This document shows, in pieces, positions 22,696-34,075 of a stretch of 64,000 bases of DNA. Below the pieces are notes generated by a model. It had not been told where the DNA came from, ran no database searches, and saw nothing but the letters and a program-made list of their open reading frames with translations. This DNA comes from Rhynchopus sp. YZ270_cl-10 (Eukaryota; Euglenozoa; Diplonemea; Diplonemida; Diplonemidae). Each line of letters begins with the position of its first letter. Within the stretch, counting starts at the first letter, position 1. A program made the translations under genes and the position numbers. The stretch is taken from the NCBI GenBank assembly GCA_964035575.1, contig OZ037851.1:930001-994000 (forward strand), written 5' to 3'.

Positions 22696-22783
22696 CCGGG
22701 TTTCCCACACAAAAAATAATTACCGTGTAATTATTTCCTATAATTACACGGTAATTATTTTTTGTGTGGGAAACCCGGCTAAA
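22691..22783. repeat. Near-perfect 93-bp palindrome (foldback MITE)
   Basis: Arms of 43 bp run TTTAGCCGGGTTTCCC inward to GTAATTA and back; the centre is about 7 bp. It interrupts the ORF at 22558. Confidence 0.85.
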
Positions 22784-23085
22784 ATACCTCCACTGCAATT
22801 ATTTCCAGACGTCAATTATGGCATTCTTAAAACTCCGCTCCTAGAAGGATTTTGGCTTGAGGAAATAATTTTACGGCTATTAAAACAAGAAAAAAGGTGG
22901 GAACTAAGGGAACTGAGGAGGGGGGGGCAGCAAACAGAAACGCAACAGAAATGCGACGCATGGAGAGAGGGGGAAGAAAAAACAAATCAAGATTCACACT
23001 GGGATTAGGGGAGGGGTGTGAGGGGAGAAAAAAATCAACACCAATTCAAGTGAACTCAATAGGGTGCAACACAAAACAAAAAAAA

Positions 23086-23115
23086 GTAGGTAAACCTAAG
23101 CCATGCTTAGCTACC
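23086..23115 (-). promoter_or_regulatory. Motif A copy
   Basis: Minus strand GGTAGCTAAGCATGGCTTAGGTT with a short loop, then TACCTAC and a T run. Confidence 0.45.
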
Positions 23116-23283
23116 GTTTTAAAGAGAAAACTAAATTGGAGGAAAATGAAAGCGAAGGCTGGGGTTTGGGGCAGGGAAATTGACGTAAAGTGGGATACGT
23201 TGACGTCTATCCCAAGACAAAAAAAACTCTTTTCAAAAATCCCCCCCGTCCAATATAGAGGCTCCACTCAATGATTAGAAACA

Positions 23284-23313
23284 GAGATGAACCTAAGTCT
23301 CTCGTATTTAGTC
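23284..23313 (-). promoter_or_regulatory. Motif A copy
   Basis: Minus strand GACTAAATACGAGAGACTTAGG followed by TTCATCTCTG. Confidence 0.45.
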
Positions 23314-23373
23314 TGATTAGATTATTCGTTGGTTTATTCATCAGTCGTTTGTTTGTTTGTTTTTTTTTTTTTT

Positions 23374-23437
23374 GATAAATTGTTGGAGTAGTGTAGTTGC
23401 CTCGGTTGTGTTACCACAGTTGTGCAATCTCCACTGT
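23374..23437. repeat. Dispersed repeat R3 (second form), copy 2
   Basis: Differs from 9142-9205 at about one position over 64 bp, so one of the two is a recent copy. Confidence 0.8.
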
Positions 23438-24215
23438 CTTTTTGTATTATTGCTACTCGTGGGTGGCAATTTGTTTGAAGTAAGGCTTGGGGTGCTCTTG
23501 TATTTAGTCACCCTTGTGAATGCTTATTCGCTCGCCATGAAAGGCAAAGGTATGAACGAAAACACAATATGCTCTCCAATAAGTATCCCACCCATAGTCT
23601 AGACACTATGTCTTTGTTTTGTTTAACATACTGTAGTCATTTTTCTTTTAAAAAAAAACCTTTGTTTGTATCTTGTATCAAGTATAGACTGGAGAGATTT
23701 GCTTTTTGTTGTTATTTTTCCTCAATCTTTCTCGTATTTAGTGTAGATACCCGAGGATGAGGAGCTACACTCTAATGATGTGTTCTTTCTTTTTTTTGCG
23801 TCGGCAATCGCCAAAATTCTCGCTTTGTGTGATAAAAGTCCATACTCAATATTTTCCGAAGTCTTTGTACAAAAAGAAAAGAGGTTTGTCAAATGGGGTT
23901 TTAAAAAGGTGGCATTTGCTTGAAAAATCAGTAACAATGTGCCCCTGTCTGTGCACACACAGTTAAATAATACACCAGAAAGCGTCGCTCAAGGTGACAA
24001 CATCCATTGTCTGCCTCTCCTCTGCGTTCTGCGTTGATTAAAGCTTCGCAATTAATAAAAAGAAAAAGGGTTTAGGGGGTGTGTGACAACGACAGAGGCA
24101 ACATAATTATTCTGAATTCCTGTTAATACCCGTTCCAAAATAAAATAAAATAAAATACGGCAGCTAACCTCCAACTCCTTCACTCATACCTTAACAATAG
24201 TTGAAAAGCTCTTTC

Positions 24216-24258
24216 GAAAACTTGGTTGTATTAGTGTAGCCACCCTAGAGTGTGATAC
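24216..24258. repeat. Dispersed repeat R3 (first form), copy 2
   Basis: Same 43-bp core as 21061-21103; diverges after TAGAGTGTG. Confidence 0.7.
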
Positions 24259-24724
24259 TAAACTTTTTTTCAAAGATTCGCAAAGAACAAAGTGGGGGAT
24301 AAAAGCCAAAAAAAAATCGCTTCATTTTCCTTATTCACATCAATGGGGGGGGGGTCTGAGGGTGTTTCATAAAAATAACAAAAAATGCTAGTATACCATC
24401 GTAGTCTGGTCGACTCTGCAAAACTTTTGATAATCCTGAATTTTCTTGACTTTGACTCAGACTTTGAAGTCAAGAAAAAGTCTAAAATTGGGTGTCTTGA
24501 GTCCGTCACAGTCGGCCAGACTACCATGTATGGTATACGATGCATTGAAAGCGGGCATAAATACCCAATTTTTTTCTCAAAAAGAAGGGAGCCAACAAAA
24601 GGGGAGAAAAAAAAAGGGGATCGGGAGGAGGGGAGATTTTTTTTTTACTTTTTTTTGTTAAAAACACTATTACAGCGTCCGAATGTGAAGTATTGAGGTA
24701 ATAGCCACTGGCAGTCTAGCGGTC

Positions 24725-24815
24725 CACGTGGGGTACGCCACGCCGACCCTAGACTCCTCGCGTGGTACCCCACGCGGACCCCTATATGGGATACCCGCGC
24801 GGACCGTTTAGGCAC
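24725..24815. repeat. GC-rich cluster of degenerate palindromes
   Basis: Three units of about 27 bp built on GTCCNCGTGGGGTAC and its complement in an otherwise A/T-rich spacer. Each unit is itself nearly palindromic. Confidence 0.6.
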
Positions 24816-25240
24816 GGCTAAGTTGTGTTGTGTTTAAACCCCTCAGTAATTATGAGGGAACAAAAAAGAAAGAAAGAAATTAAAAAAAAAAAAAAAACCT
24901 TAAATATTCCACATCGAAACACTTCTGGTATTTTAATTGAGATCTCATAGGGAGGGTGTTCACTTAACTTTTTTCCAAAAAGGGGGGAGGCCTGCACGAC
25001 GGTGAAACCATAAATAAAGCACAAGTCATTGACTTCACCGTCATGTGATAGGATCTGGTAGTTAGAGGTCGAGGGAAGGGGGGTTTGGATACAATTGGAA
25101 TTCTTTTGAAAAATATGTTGCATATGTAGTTGCAACAATTTTTCAAGAGAAAAAAAAATGAAAACGAGAGTTCAAAATAAAAAAAACAAGGTGTGTATAG
25201 CGGAGCCCTGGCGTGTAACTGTGATAGCAAAAAGAAAAGG

Positions 25241-25277
25241 TTTATATGATACACCTAAGCCTCCCATGCTTAGTCAC
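25241..25277 (-). promoter_or_regulatory. Motif A copy with acceptor-like tract
   Basis: Minus strand TGACTAAGCATGGGAGGCTTAGG, then TATCATATAAACC, CTTTTTGC and TATCACAG. No exon could be supported downstream. Confidence 0.5.
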
Positions 25278-26988
25278 ATACAAAGGAAAAAGAAGAAGGG
25301 GGAAAAAATGATACTTTCTGTATTAGCATACGATCGCCTTCACGGCACGTAGCTACCCGAGTAACAAAAAAATTTTACTTGGGGACTTTCCTCGCTTCGT
25401 TGTAGTTTTCCACGAGAAAAGCCATCTGTAGTGCCGTTTCTCTCCTTTTGGGAGTGGCTTGCCATGACGGAGACACCTAACCATTTTCCCACTACGGCCT
25501 TTTCACTGTGTGGGACTTCTTCTTCTTCTCTTCTTCTTCCTGCTAATAACATAGTAACATAGTGTCCGATGGACTCCGGTAATTTTGAAGTGTCTTTGAT
25601 GGTCTACATCAGCTTAACATATCAGAACATAAGAGAAATGTCTGCCGTGTATAAACCACCAAAAGGAGAAAGATTTTTCCGTTAATTGTAAAGGGCGAGG
25701 GGAGGGTGCACGAGGGCAGAGAGAATACGTTTTTGCTATTGTAACAGAAAAAACTGTTATTGCTGAAGGAAGATCGTGGGAAATTCCTTCAGGATTGGGG
25801 GGGGAACAACGCAATAACGACAGAGAGGAAAGTAGGAAAGCAGGAGAGTCGATGGGGGTATACAATTAACTAAAGACGAGGGGGGTTAAAAAATTAGGTA
25901 AAAAGAGGGGTGTTCATATTTGGGGGGGGGGGGGGTTTGTTTTGAAACATACACATTTGGGGGGGTTTACTTCAATCAAACTCATTTCAAGAAAAGGGTG
26001 AAGAAAAAAAGGGGGATCGTTTAAAAAAAAAAACTCCAAAAATAGAGTAAATCACCCCTATTCCCTAGCAGTACGGCCCTGAGAGGAGAGCACAGAGGAA
26101 ATGTGTCTTCGTTTTCTTTTACTTTTTTTATTTTGTTCCGGTTTAGTTGTTGACAATCACCAGAGCGAAGAGGGGGAAAAATGTGGTGTATGCCTACCAG
26201 AAAACGGCAATAATCATGCTTTCAGAAGAAATCCCATCTGAAGCAACAGATAAAAGAAAAAATCCTGATTTGGCTATTTTTCTTCTTTTTACTTTTTCAA
26301 AAAAAACTCCCCCTGGGTACTAATACAGGCATGAGAGAGTGCTCTTCACTAACACCATCAGAGGGAAACGAAACTGTTGAAAAAAATAACTGCGTCTTGG
26401 GATGGGACGCACACATCTTTCAAGGGCTTCCTAGAAACAAAAGGGAAAAAGAGAGAAAAAAAAGGGGCAACTTAGGAGAATATACCAACCAAAGCAAATC
26501 CAAGGGAAGAATCGACTGAGTTTGGCAAAATGAGACTGGTGGGAGGAAGGGGAAAACAACTTTACACGGTATGGTGGCGATCACCGGTCGATTGCAGTCG
26601 ATCATCTTCGATGAGAGAAAAAATAACGATCGTCCGTAATTGAACGACGGCCACCACTATACTGTGACTTTACGTACGGATCAGAACTCACAAAGAGGGG
26701 GGTGGGGAAGTTTTTTTTTGAATCAAAAGAGTCGCGCCCATATCCAAAAAAAAAAGCCCCTCCCATCTCCCATCACCCATCTCACAACCTGAACATTTTG
26801 TTGACCTGAATGTATAGCAGGATAACAAAATGCACACTGTGTCCTTCTCAGAGAAGGGGCTGGGGATAATACGGCATAACTCAGTTGATCCAATAGGTTC
26901 GCATGTCAAATCTCTGAGACAGAGAGGAAAGCTGTGAGGGGTCAAAAAAAAAGAGGGGATGTGTGACACAATAATGGGATGGGTGGGT

Positions 26989-27026
26989 TTGAAGGATGGG
27001 ATGGGATGGGATGGGATGGGATGGGT
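26989..27026. repeat. (ATGGG)n short tandem repeat
   Basis: About six copies. Telomere-like in base content but far too short and internal. Confidence 0.8.
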
Positions 27027-28995
27027 GTAATAAATATGGGGGTGTCCCAAAAAAAAGGGGGGTAAAAAAATTTTTTTTGAAAAAGGTGGGTGGCGCGTTT
27101 TTTTTTAAAAACGGGGTTTATGAGGGGCACGTACTCCCAGAGGGGGTGGATGGGTCGATGTTGAGAGGTGATATTCGGTATCAAAATTTTGGATTGGAGT
27201 GGGGGGGGTTTTTTTTTTTCCAATTCCGTATCCAAAGGGAAATCAATAAAAGGGGGGTTTTTTGAAAGATGTACCTCACCGTACATACACATCAAAATGA
27301 AGTATTTCAATATATGCAATCAATAAATTGATAGCATAGGTATAGGGATCAAAATGTTCCCATCTTTCTTAGCAAGAAGAAAAATATTGAGATGTTAATA
27401 TGAGTCTGCCACTGAGAGATACTCTGGCAAACTAGATATTTGTGTGGCTACTATCGTGTGTATAATGTTCAAGATGAAGGTCTGAAGTAAACGCCATGGC
27501 GAGATACCAAAACCACTCAATCAAAATGAACAAATAGAAAGGGATGGGGGGGCATGAAATATTATGAGCAACAAAGCGAAGTTGATGGTGCAAAACAACC
27601 CTACCGGGAAGTAAGAGAAAAAAAAATATCATCTTTGTATCTGGCTTCGATTGGCAAATGTGATGTAAAGTTGTGAAAAAAAAAAAGAATATAGCAAAAA
27701 GAAAAAAATGCAGTGGCATCTCAAGTATTCGTTGGTAGACCAAGCAAATAAAAATCTAGATTTTTTTTTTCGAAAGTTTATTTTTTGGACAGTATGTTCT
27801 TTAGACAGTCGGTAGCGCATTTTGACTAGAAATTCAGTCTCGGGTCGTTTACACAGGACTGAGATACAGGGAATGTGAGTCAGTTTTTTTTATTTTTATT
27901 TTTATTTTTATGCGAATTGCTAAAAGTAGAGTGCAGTGATCCCAGCACTGCCGATGCTCTGCGTTTGTTTATCTTTCCTTTTGGGAAACAATAAACAATG
28001 AGGGGACATCGGCCACTACTGCAACAAAAGCAAAAAACGACAGCATCACATTTCTTGAGCCTGATCAAAGAAAAGTCACAGTTTTTTTTTTTTAAAATTC
28101 AAAAATGAAGGTGACAAGGTAGAGAGAAAAAGAACCTGGTGGGGACCTTTTTAGTTTTGTTTTATTTTTTGTGATAATCTCAGTTGCTTGTCCGCTGCTC
28201 CACACGGTTTGCAGGCTTCTGACAAAAAAAAAAAAAATGCCTCACAATATCTTGTAAACACGCACATCGCCAAGATCAATCCAATGAAGCGTTGCCAGGA
28301 GCAAGCTGTCCAGCCAAAGACTCTTTTTTATCTTCGCGCGAAGGCACGAATCATAACAAGAAAACTTAAGCTGTTGGCACAAAAAATCAATACCCTATTT
28401 CAGGTAAAACATGAATCAAACAATAGAAAGATGAGAGGGAAAATGGAATGCGACCCCTTGAGAAGAATGCTGCACGAAACATTGCATTCAGAACACCAGG
28501 GGAACGTCATTCAAACATGCGAGGTTGAAGATTTACAAAAATTCCCTAACCATAGTACGAAATACACTCGGTACCTTGGTTCTAGACTCTGCAGGGGAAA
28601 GAGAAAACATAGCGATTCTCCTGTACAAATGCAATAAAATAACCAAAAAAAAAAAAATTTCTTTTTATTCGGTTATAGGCGACATAAAGTCGCCAGTTTT
28701 TAATGAGTTAAAAATAGCAAAAAAAAAAAAAAAAAATGTGTCTAAAAAATATTGACAGAGAACCATGCTGATAAAATGCCAGAAAGGAAGAAAGAAAGTA
28801 AAAAAAAAACAAGAAAATAACTTATGAACAAAACAAATTTAAAAACTGTCCTTTTAAAAAAATATATGACTAATACAGCCCAAAAAACATTGCCGTCTCC
28901 TCCTCGTTCCTTTGGAGGCAAGTTTGTAGTCTGTAAAACATAATTTATGAAAAATCTTTTTACAAAAAAAAAAAGAAATGTGGTTAATGATAAAA

Positions 28996-31176
28996 GAGAA
29001 AAGTTCGATTTCGGCCTCGAAAATACCCGTGACACCGATTTGTCACGGTACTTTGTCACGGAATTTTTTTGAAAGATTCGATTTCGTGACAAAAAAAAAT
29101 CGATTTCGTGACAAGCCGATTTTTTCATTGACACACAAAATTCAATTTAGTGACAAATGACTTTTTTCATTGACAAAAAAAAATTCGATTTCGTGACAAA
29201 TCCATTTTTTCATTGACAAAAAAATGTCATTGAAAAAAATGGAATTTGTCAAGGAAAAAGTCGTGACAGCCAACCCGCCAGTCACTGAAAAGTGACCAGA
29301 CAGCCACTTGACAAACACAAAAGAGGCCATTCTTGAGCTGTCTAGAAACCTAAGGGCAGAGACTGAAGACACAAGGTATGATAACTTTATGATTATGCAA
29401 GACTTAGTATATCGCGAACACGGTCAGGCTTGCACGCCTCTGGCCAGAGGCCAGCCCCACTAAATGATATGCAGCAGACACTCATTGCAGATTTCATTTT
29501 CATTCGGTAAAAAATTAATGGGTGCGCACGTTTCTATACCTAATACCCCAACCCTCACCCATACATTCCATTACACACACCAAAACAGATCGAATCCACC
29601 AGCGCATGCGACGGAAGCAGATTCAGATTGTGGTTTGATAAGCAGAGTTCGGTTATTATGGTGGTGGAAAGGGGGGTGGGAACACTTTGTCAGTCACTGC
29701 TATAGCCATTAACCAGGGAGCATAGCTAGTGCAAGAAATTCGACTTTGGAAACCTTCCGGAAAGTCTGTCCTCTGCTTCCGGAGGACTAGACACAAGAAA
29801 ATATTGTTTGTTCCCCCAGAAAACCAGTGCACAATTCACACTCCTTGTGGGTGGTCTTGTTGCCTTTTCGTCATAGTAATTTTGGCCCAGGCATGCTCTT
29901 GAAGCATGACAATTTAGTGTGTATGGGGCAGGGTGTTGTTTTGTTCTGAATTCTCTTTGTTATAACATCTAAGTCAATCGCGGGTGGTGGTTTGTGTAGC
30001 GTGAGGCACTCTTTTTAACAAACTTCCTGCAGTTGCTATGCACTGTTATTTCTTCGGATTTATCATCATACAGCGTAACATAGTGGATTCGCCTGGTCGA
30101 CACAACCTTTGATAGATATGGGATAACCAACCCCCTTCGACCCCTCGTGGGTTCACTGAACAAGCCCTAGTGGTAGTTAAACGCGATTGACATTTACATT
30201 CCTAGAGATGAAAGAACAAGATAACACTTCTGTACCCGCGCATCAAAATTGTGGAAAACTTTGCACCCCAAACACCCTCAACAACGCCCGCCAAAAGGCG
30301 CCCCTTGTTGCTGGGAGTTGGTTCTCATGTTTGATACACTGCACAGCAGGCATTCCTCTGAGTCCAACGCATGTTTGGCCTGTCTGCGGCGTTGTACTTA
30401 AGGTGCACGAAGACAGGGTCTGGTGGTAAATTTTGCGTAGTACTGCGACGTGGTACTACGTGGGTCTGGGAACCTGGTACCTGGGTACAGGATATTTGTT
30501 GTCAAAGACATCTTCCACCATGCATTGAGGAGGGTAAGACAGTGTTCGCAGTTTCTACCTGATAGCATTACACATTTAACTTCTCCACGGGGGTCTTGGG
30601 CCGTTCATTCGGTTATACCTTGACTACCGGAAGATATTCTTGAGGCCTTTTTGGTCTCTAGAATATCCGGTCTTCCCGAACGGAGGCACACTTTGTGTGT
30701 TACTACGACCTGGCAATTTCCAGCAGTAGGTTAAGTAATCTTTCTTGTAAATTGTTGGATCATTATCTCCTCAGTGCATGAATGCCCCACGTGACTGGAC
30801 ACTTTTGTGTTTGTCATGTGGAGCTGTGGTTGCTCTTTCACGACTTTTATCCTTGTATCCAGTGTACCCAGTACCCAGTGCCCTGTCACGACTTTTTCCG
30901 TGACAAAAAGTTCGGTTTCCTTGACAAAATCCATTTTTTCATTGACATTTTTTTGTCACTGAATTTTTGGATTTGTCACGAAATCGAATTTTTTTTTGTC
31001 AATGAAAAAATCGGTTTGTCACGAAATCGAATTTTGTGTGTCAATGAAAAAATTGGTTTGTCACGAAATCGATTTTTTTTTGTCACGAAATCGAATCTTT
31101 CAAAAAAATTCCGTGACAAAATTCCGTGACAAATCGGTGTCACGGTAATTTTCGAGGCCGAAATCGAACTTTTCTC
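28996..31176. mobile_element. Mutator-like (MULE) DNA transposon, non-autonomous, 9-bp target duplication
   Basis: The ends are exact inverted copies: GAGAAAAGTTCGATTTCGG at 28996 and its complement ending at 31176. They are flanked by the identical 9-bp word ATGATAAAA (28987-28995 and 31177-31185). Inverted arms extend about 280-300 bp on each side and are themselves built of GTCACGAAATCG and CATTGACA words. Long inverted ends starting GAGA with a 9-bp duplication are the hallmark of Mutator-like elements. No transposase is seen, so it needs help in trans. Intact target duplications and well-kept arms suggest a fairly recent insertion. The middle holds a broken minus-strand ORF. Confidence 0.85.
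29969..30521 (-). pseudogene. Broken element-borne gene with CxxC and HxxC words
   Basis: A start MVEDVFDNK at 30521 is followed, after a diverged insert, by SEECLLCSVSN (near 30350-30320) and then, in the block ending at 29969, by VTLYDDKSEEITVHSNCRKFV. CLLC and HSNC could form a zinc-binding module such as occurs in transposon-derived proteins. The frame is not continuous here, either decay or an unrecognised intron. The shorter homologue is at 22558. Confidence 0.4.
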
Positions 31177-31804
31177 ATGATAAAAAGATAGCTAACAGAG
31201 AGTACTCTTCACATCATTTATTATATTGATTTGGTGCTCGCGAACTGCCGCTATTTCGCAGAACCTTCGTCGGTGAGTTTTATGCTATTTCACAAGCACC
31301 ATTATTACAATTTGCTGTGTCGACAATCACCTAAGGACCCGCTTGGGTAACCTAGGGTCTGTACTCAATGTTGGTCGAAGCCTTTTTTCTGGGGGAAAAA
31401 ATGCGGAAATAGCGTGAAGACAGAATACGCTAACCAAATCAAGAGGGGGGAATGCAGCCACCAGAACTCAAATGAAAAATCCTTCGAACGGAGAAAGTAA
31501 TGAAAATGGAAGAGAGTTCTGCTTGGGTGGGAAAGCGTGGGTGGTGGGTGGTGGGTTGGGGGAAAGCCAAAAAAAAATTAAGATGAAAGCACCTTTTAGC
31601 ATCATCTTTGAAGGGGGGGTGTGGGGTGGGGAAATACATAAACCCGGAGTGATCTTCGTTCTGAAAAAAAAAAAAAGAGAGAAAAAAATGCCTCATTTTC
31701 CTTCTCTGTCTTGTATAGGTCCAACAAATATGAAGGGAAAAAAAAAAAAAGAACAGAAAAAAGTGGGGGAAAGAATTTGACGTTTGTTTGTTTGTTTTTT
31801 TTTT

Positions 31805-31850
31805 GAAAACTTGGTTGTATTAGTGTAGCCACCCTAGAGTGTGCTCCACT
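31805..31850. repeat. Dispersed repeat R3 (first form), copy 3
   Basis: Identical over 46 bp to the copy at 21061. Confidence 0.75.
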
Positions 31851-32280
31851 ATTTTTTGGGTATTGCTCTTTTCAAAAAACAAAAAAAAAAAAAAAAAAAA
31901 ATGCAAAATAATTGAGACAACGCGAGTGGCGAATACTGTCGAGGGGAAAAAAAAAGAAGAAAACGGGATAGAGGACTGTGTTTTGCAATATTTTTGGAAC
32001 GTGATGACCTAGCACGACACTGCAGCACCCTGCACGACTACTACAATAATAGGCCAAACCCCCCCTTTTACGCCAAACACACCTAGTTTCCCTTTTTGCA
32101 TACATACGGTTGAGATGTTTGGCCCTATAATCAGATCAGATCAGGAGGGTGGTGAGGTGGAGGGGTCAGGAAAGAGAGGGGGTCAAGAGAAAAAGGGGGG
32201 AAAATAACGGAGTTTATTTTTGACAGGGGGGTTTCGTTCTGGGGGGTAATATGAGAAAAAAAAAAAAGAGAGAAAAATAG

Positions 32281-32312
32281 GTAAAGATGAACCTAAACCT
32301 CGCCAGGTCATC
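32281..32312 (-). promoter_or_regulatory. Motif A copy with acceptor-like tract
   Basis: Minus strand GGCGAGGTTTAGG, TTCATCTTTACC, then a long T/C tract ending ACCCCCCAG. The left half of the stem is lost. Confidence 0.45.
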
Positions 32313-33041
32313 AATGAAAAATATTCGTCAGAGGGGGGGGGGTTTGGGTGGTTGGTATTTTTTTTTGTTATTTCCTTCGGTTACGCTAGGTCCAACTAAT
32401 TCACAAAAAAAAAGGGGGGGGGAAAAAGGCTCACACATACATAAGGGGGTTCGGGGCGATTCTGGCTCTTCACCTTCATGAGGAGAGAGACCAGACCCCT
32501 CCACGCCCCTCTACACACACCTATGAGGTCGCTATTGGCCGGAGACCCTTTGCTTTGACAAAACACCCATAAGATGAGTGTTTTTCTTTGTTTTTTGTAT
32601 TGACAAAATTTGCTGTGTCTAAAATATTAAAAAAAGGGGGGAAGATAGAAAATCTTCATCTGCGAATATCGCAGGGGGGAATGGTTAAATTTATAGATAA
32701 GTTTAAGGCTCTCATAATTCACCAAAAATATACCTTTAAAAAAAGACACAGTTGCTGTCAAAAGCAATGGGTTTTCGAACGCGAGACACAGTACTTCTTC
32801 TCGCAGCCACACTCATTAAAACGCGCAAAAAAAAAAAAAATGCCAAATATTGAAAAGCGGACAGGTAGAAGGAGAAAAGGGTGGGGGGGGAATGATCCTT
32901 GGGTAAGCAGGGTCAAATACTGAGTACCAACTCTTTCAAAAAAAATAATAATAATCATTATGGTTTGGGGTGGATGACAAATTTATGCTTGGCCTCGCGG
33001 GGAGGGCACATAATTAAAAAAAGGAAAAATGAGAGAGAAAG

Positions 33042-33080
33042 AGGTGCAATCGTCTCACCAAACATCGGCGGACGCAGGCA
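33042..33080 (-). promoter_or_regulatory. Motif B copy
   Basis: Minus strand TGCCTGCGTCCGCCGATG, GGTGAGACG, ATTGCACC then a CT-rich tract. Lies about 50 bp downstream of the possible exon ending at 33129. Confidence 0.45.
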
Positions 33081-33128
33081 TCGAGAGAGAAGTGGAGAAA
33101 AAAAAAAATACCCGGTGCGGGCATTTAC

Positions 33129-33380
33129 CTCAACCCCTTGTTAGGGGGGTCAAGGGGGTTCGGGATGAATTGCTCTACTTCGTAACAAACCGTTATTAGT
33201 GTTTTGTTCTTACTGTTCTGGCCTTCCCCAGACATAGTGTGAACAGGGTTCCTTGCAGGCATAAGTGCTTGGTTGGAGGGTTGCAGTTTGAGAGTAGAGT
33301 TCCGTGTGTCCACACAGGGCAGTGCAAACACACGGCCTGATTTCTTGTATTCAGAACAATTAATTTGAGTTATTCTTTCA
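33129..33380 (-). CDS. Possible orphan exon, DnaJ C-terminal-like
   Basis: This minus-strand stretch has normal codon use in a region of homopolymers: YERITQINCSEY, GRVFALPCVDTR, PVHTMSGEGQNS, TLITVCYEVEQF and PNPLDPPNKGL. The order of strands, the GEG and the following hydrophobic strand recall the second C-terminal domain of class B DnaJ proteins (LDGR ... GEGMP ... GDL). It ends AG before GTAAAT, a usable donor, and a motif B copy follows. Neighbouring exons could not be found and the 5' edge is a guess. It may equally be an old gene relic. Confidence 0.3.
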
Positions 33381-33820
33381 TATTTTTTTTTCGGCGTTTG
33401 TAAGAGAGAGAGGAGAATTTCTGGAAAAAAATCCAGCAAAAAGAGAGAAAATAGCGGGATATAAGATGTTCATCTTAGAACCCTAAAAAGGGGATGTAAA
33501 CAGCTTTCTTCTATTCGAAAAGAATAGAAATAACATTGAAAGCGCTGAAAGGCTCCAGAGATTACATCTGTGTGGAAATACCCTTTGAATAAAAATGAGA
33601 CTGCAAAACAGAAATAGGCTGAGTCACAAAAAAAAATCGTTTTTTTTTTTAATGGGAAACTCTGATCCAAGCAAAAACATTGTTATCTGACAATGGCTAC
33701 TTATGCACCAGGCAGCAGTAGTCATGAAACAGTAAACACATTTTTTTTTCCTTCTTCTTCACAGAGCCCACAATAGAGTCCCTCCCACTCTGACCCAAAC
33801 AAAAGAAAAAGAAAAAAAAT

Positions 33821-33858
33821 TGATAAGACCACAACCTAAGCCTCTCGTGCTTAGTCAC
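33821..33858 (-). promoter_or_regulatory. Motif A copy, near-perfect
   Basis: Minus strand TGACTAAGCACGAGAGG, CTTAGG, then GTGGTCTTATCAA and a T/C tract ending TGGGTCAG. Confidence 0.55.
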
Positions 33859-34040
33859 ATAAAGAGAAGGGGGGGAAAGAAAACAGTGGGGTCTTACTTT
33901 TTTTGAGATCCTTTTTAAAGGAAGATAAGGGTTATAGGGGGTAATTTGCATAGCACCATTTTTTTGTCTCAAAAGCTGGGGGCTTTAGCAAAGGGGAGGG
34001 GGTGTGTCAACAGAGATTAAAAAAAAAAAAATAGAAAAAT

Positions 34041-34075
34041 TGTAAGATGAATGTGCCTCTCGTGCATACACATCG
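34041..34075 (-). promoter_or_regulatory. Motif A variant with a different stem
   Basis: Minus strand TGTATGCACGAGAGGCACA then TTCATCTTACAA and a T run. The loop and the TTCATCTTAC core are kept, but the stem is TATGCA/GCACA-like rather than CTAAGC/GCTTAG. Confidence 0.5.

Larger units (their letters stand above)
21782..22879. mobile_element. TTAA-flanked terminal-inverted-repeat element, non-autonomous
   Basis: The ends are inverted copies (left TTGCCGTAAAATTATTTCC, right complement TAGCCGTAAAATTATTTCC, then GCCAAAATCC in both), flanked by TTAA at 21778-21781 and 22880-22883. TTAA targets are used by piggyBac and Kolobok superfamilies; the termini do not decide between them. Inside are a CAGGTACA microsatellite, about 430 bp shared (inverted) with the Mutator-like element at 28996-31176, a small ORF and a nested palindrome. 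No transposase is present. Confidence 0.65.
22884..28986. other. Gene-poor spacer
   Basis: No gene supported on either strand. It holds motif A copies (23086, 23284, 25241), R3 copies (23374, 24216), a GC-rich palindromic cluster (24725-24815), short tandem ATGGG repeats (26997-27026) and many purine runs on the plus strand. The longest ORFs (about 100 aa) are biased to Lys/Phe from homopolymers and are not credible. Confidence 0.5.
31186..33128. other. Gene-poor spacer
   Basis: No gene supported. Holds R3 copy 3 and motif copies at 32281 and 33042, and strong plus-strand purine bias. Confidence 0.5.

Noticed and set aside
26989-27026. Telomere-like ATGGG repeats
   Set aside because: Only about six copies, internal, no change of context around them.
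27784-27846. tRNA-like sequence (AGTCGGTAGCGC and CTCGGGTCG)
   Set aside because: Resembles a D-arm and T-arm in words only; the anticodon stem does not pair and no TTCGA T-loop or acceptor stem is present.
28188-28637. A 149-codon plus-strand ORF
   Set aside because: Lys/Gln-rich, opposite to the transcription direction of the cluster, no domain, flanked by homopolymers.
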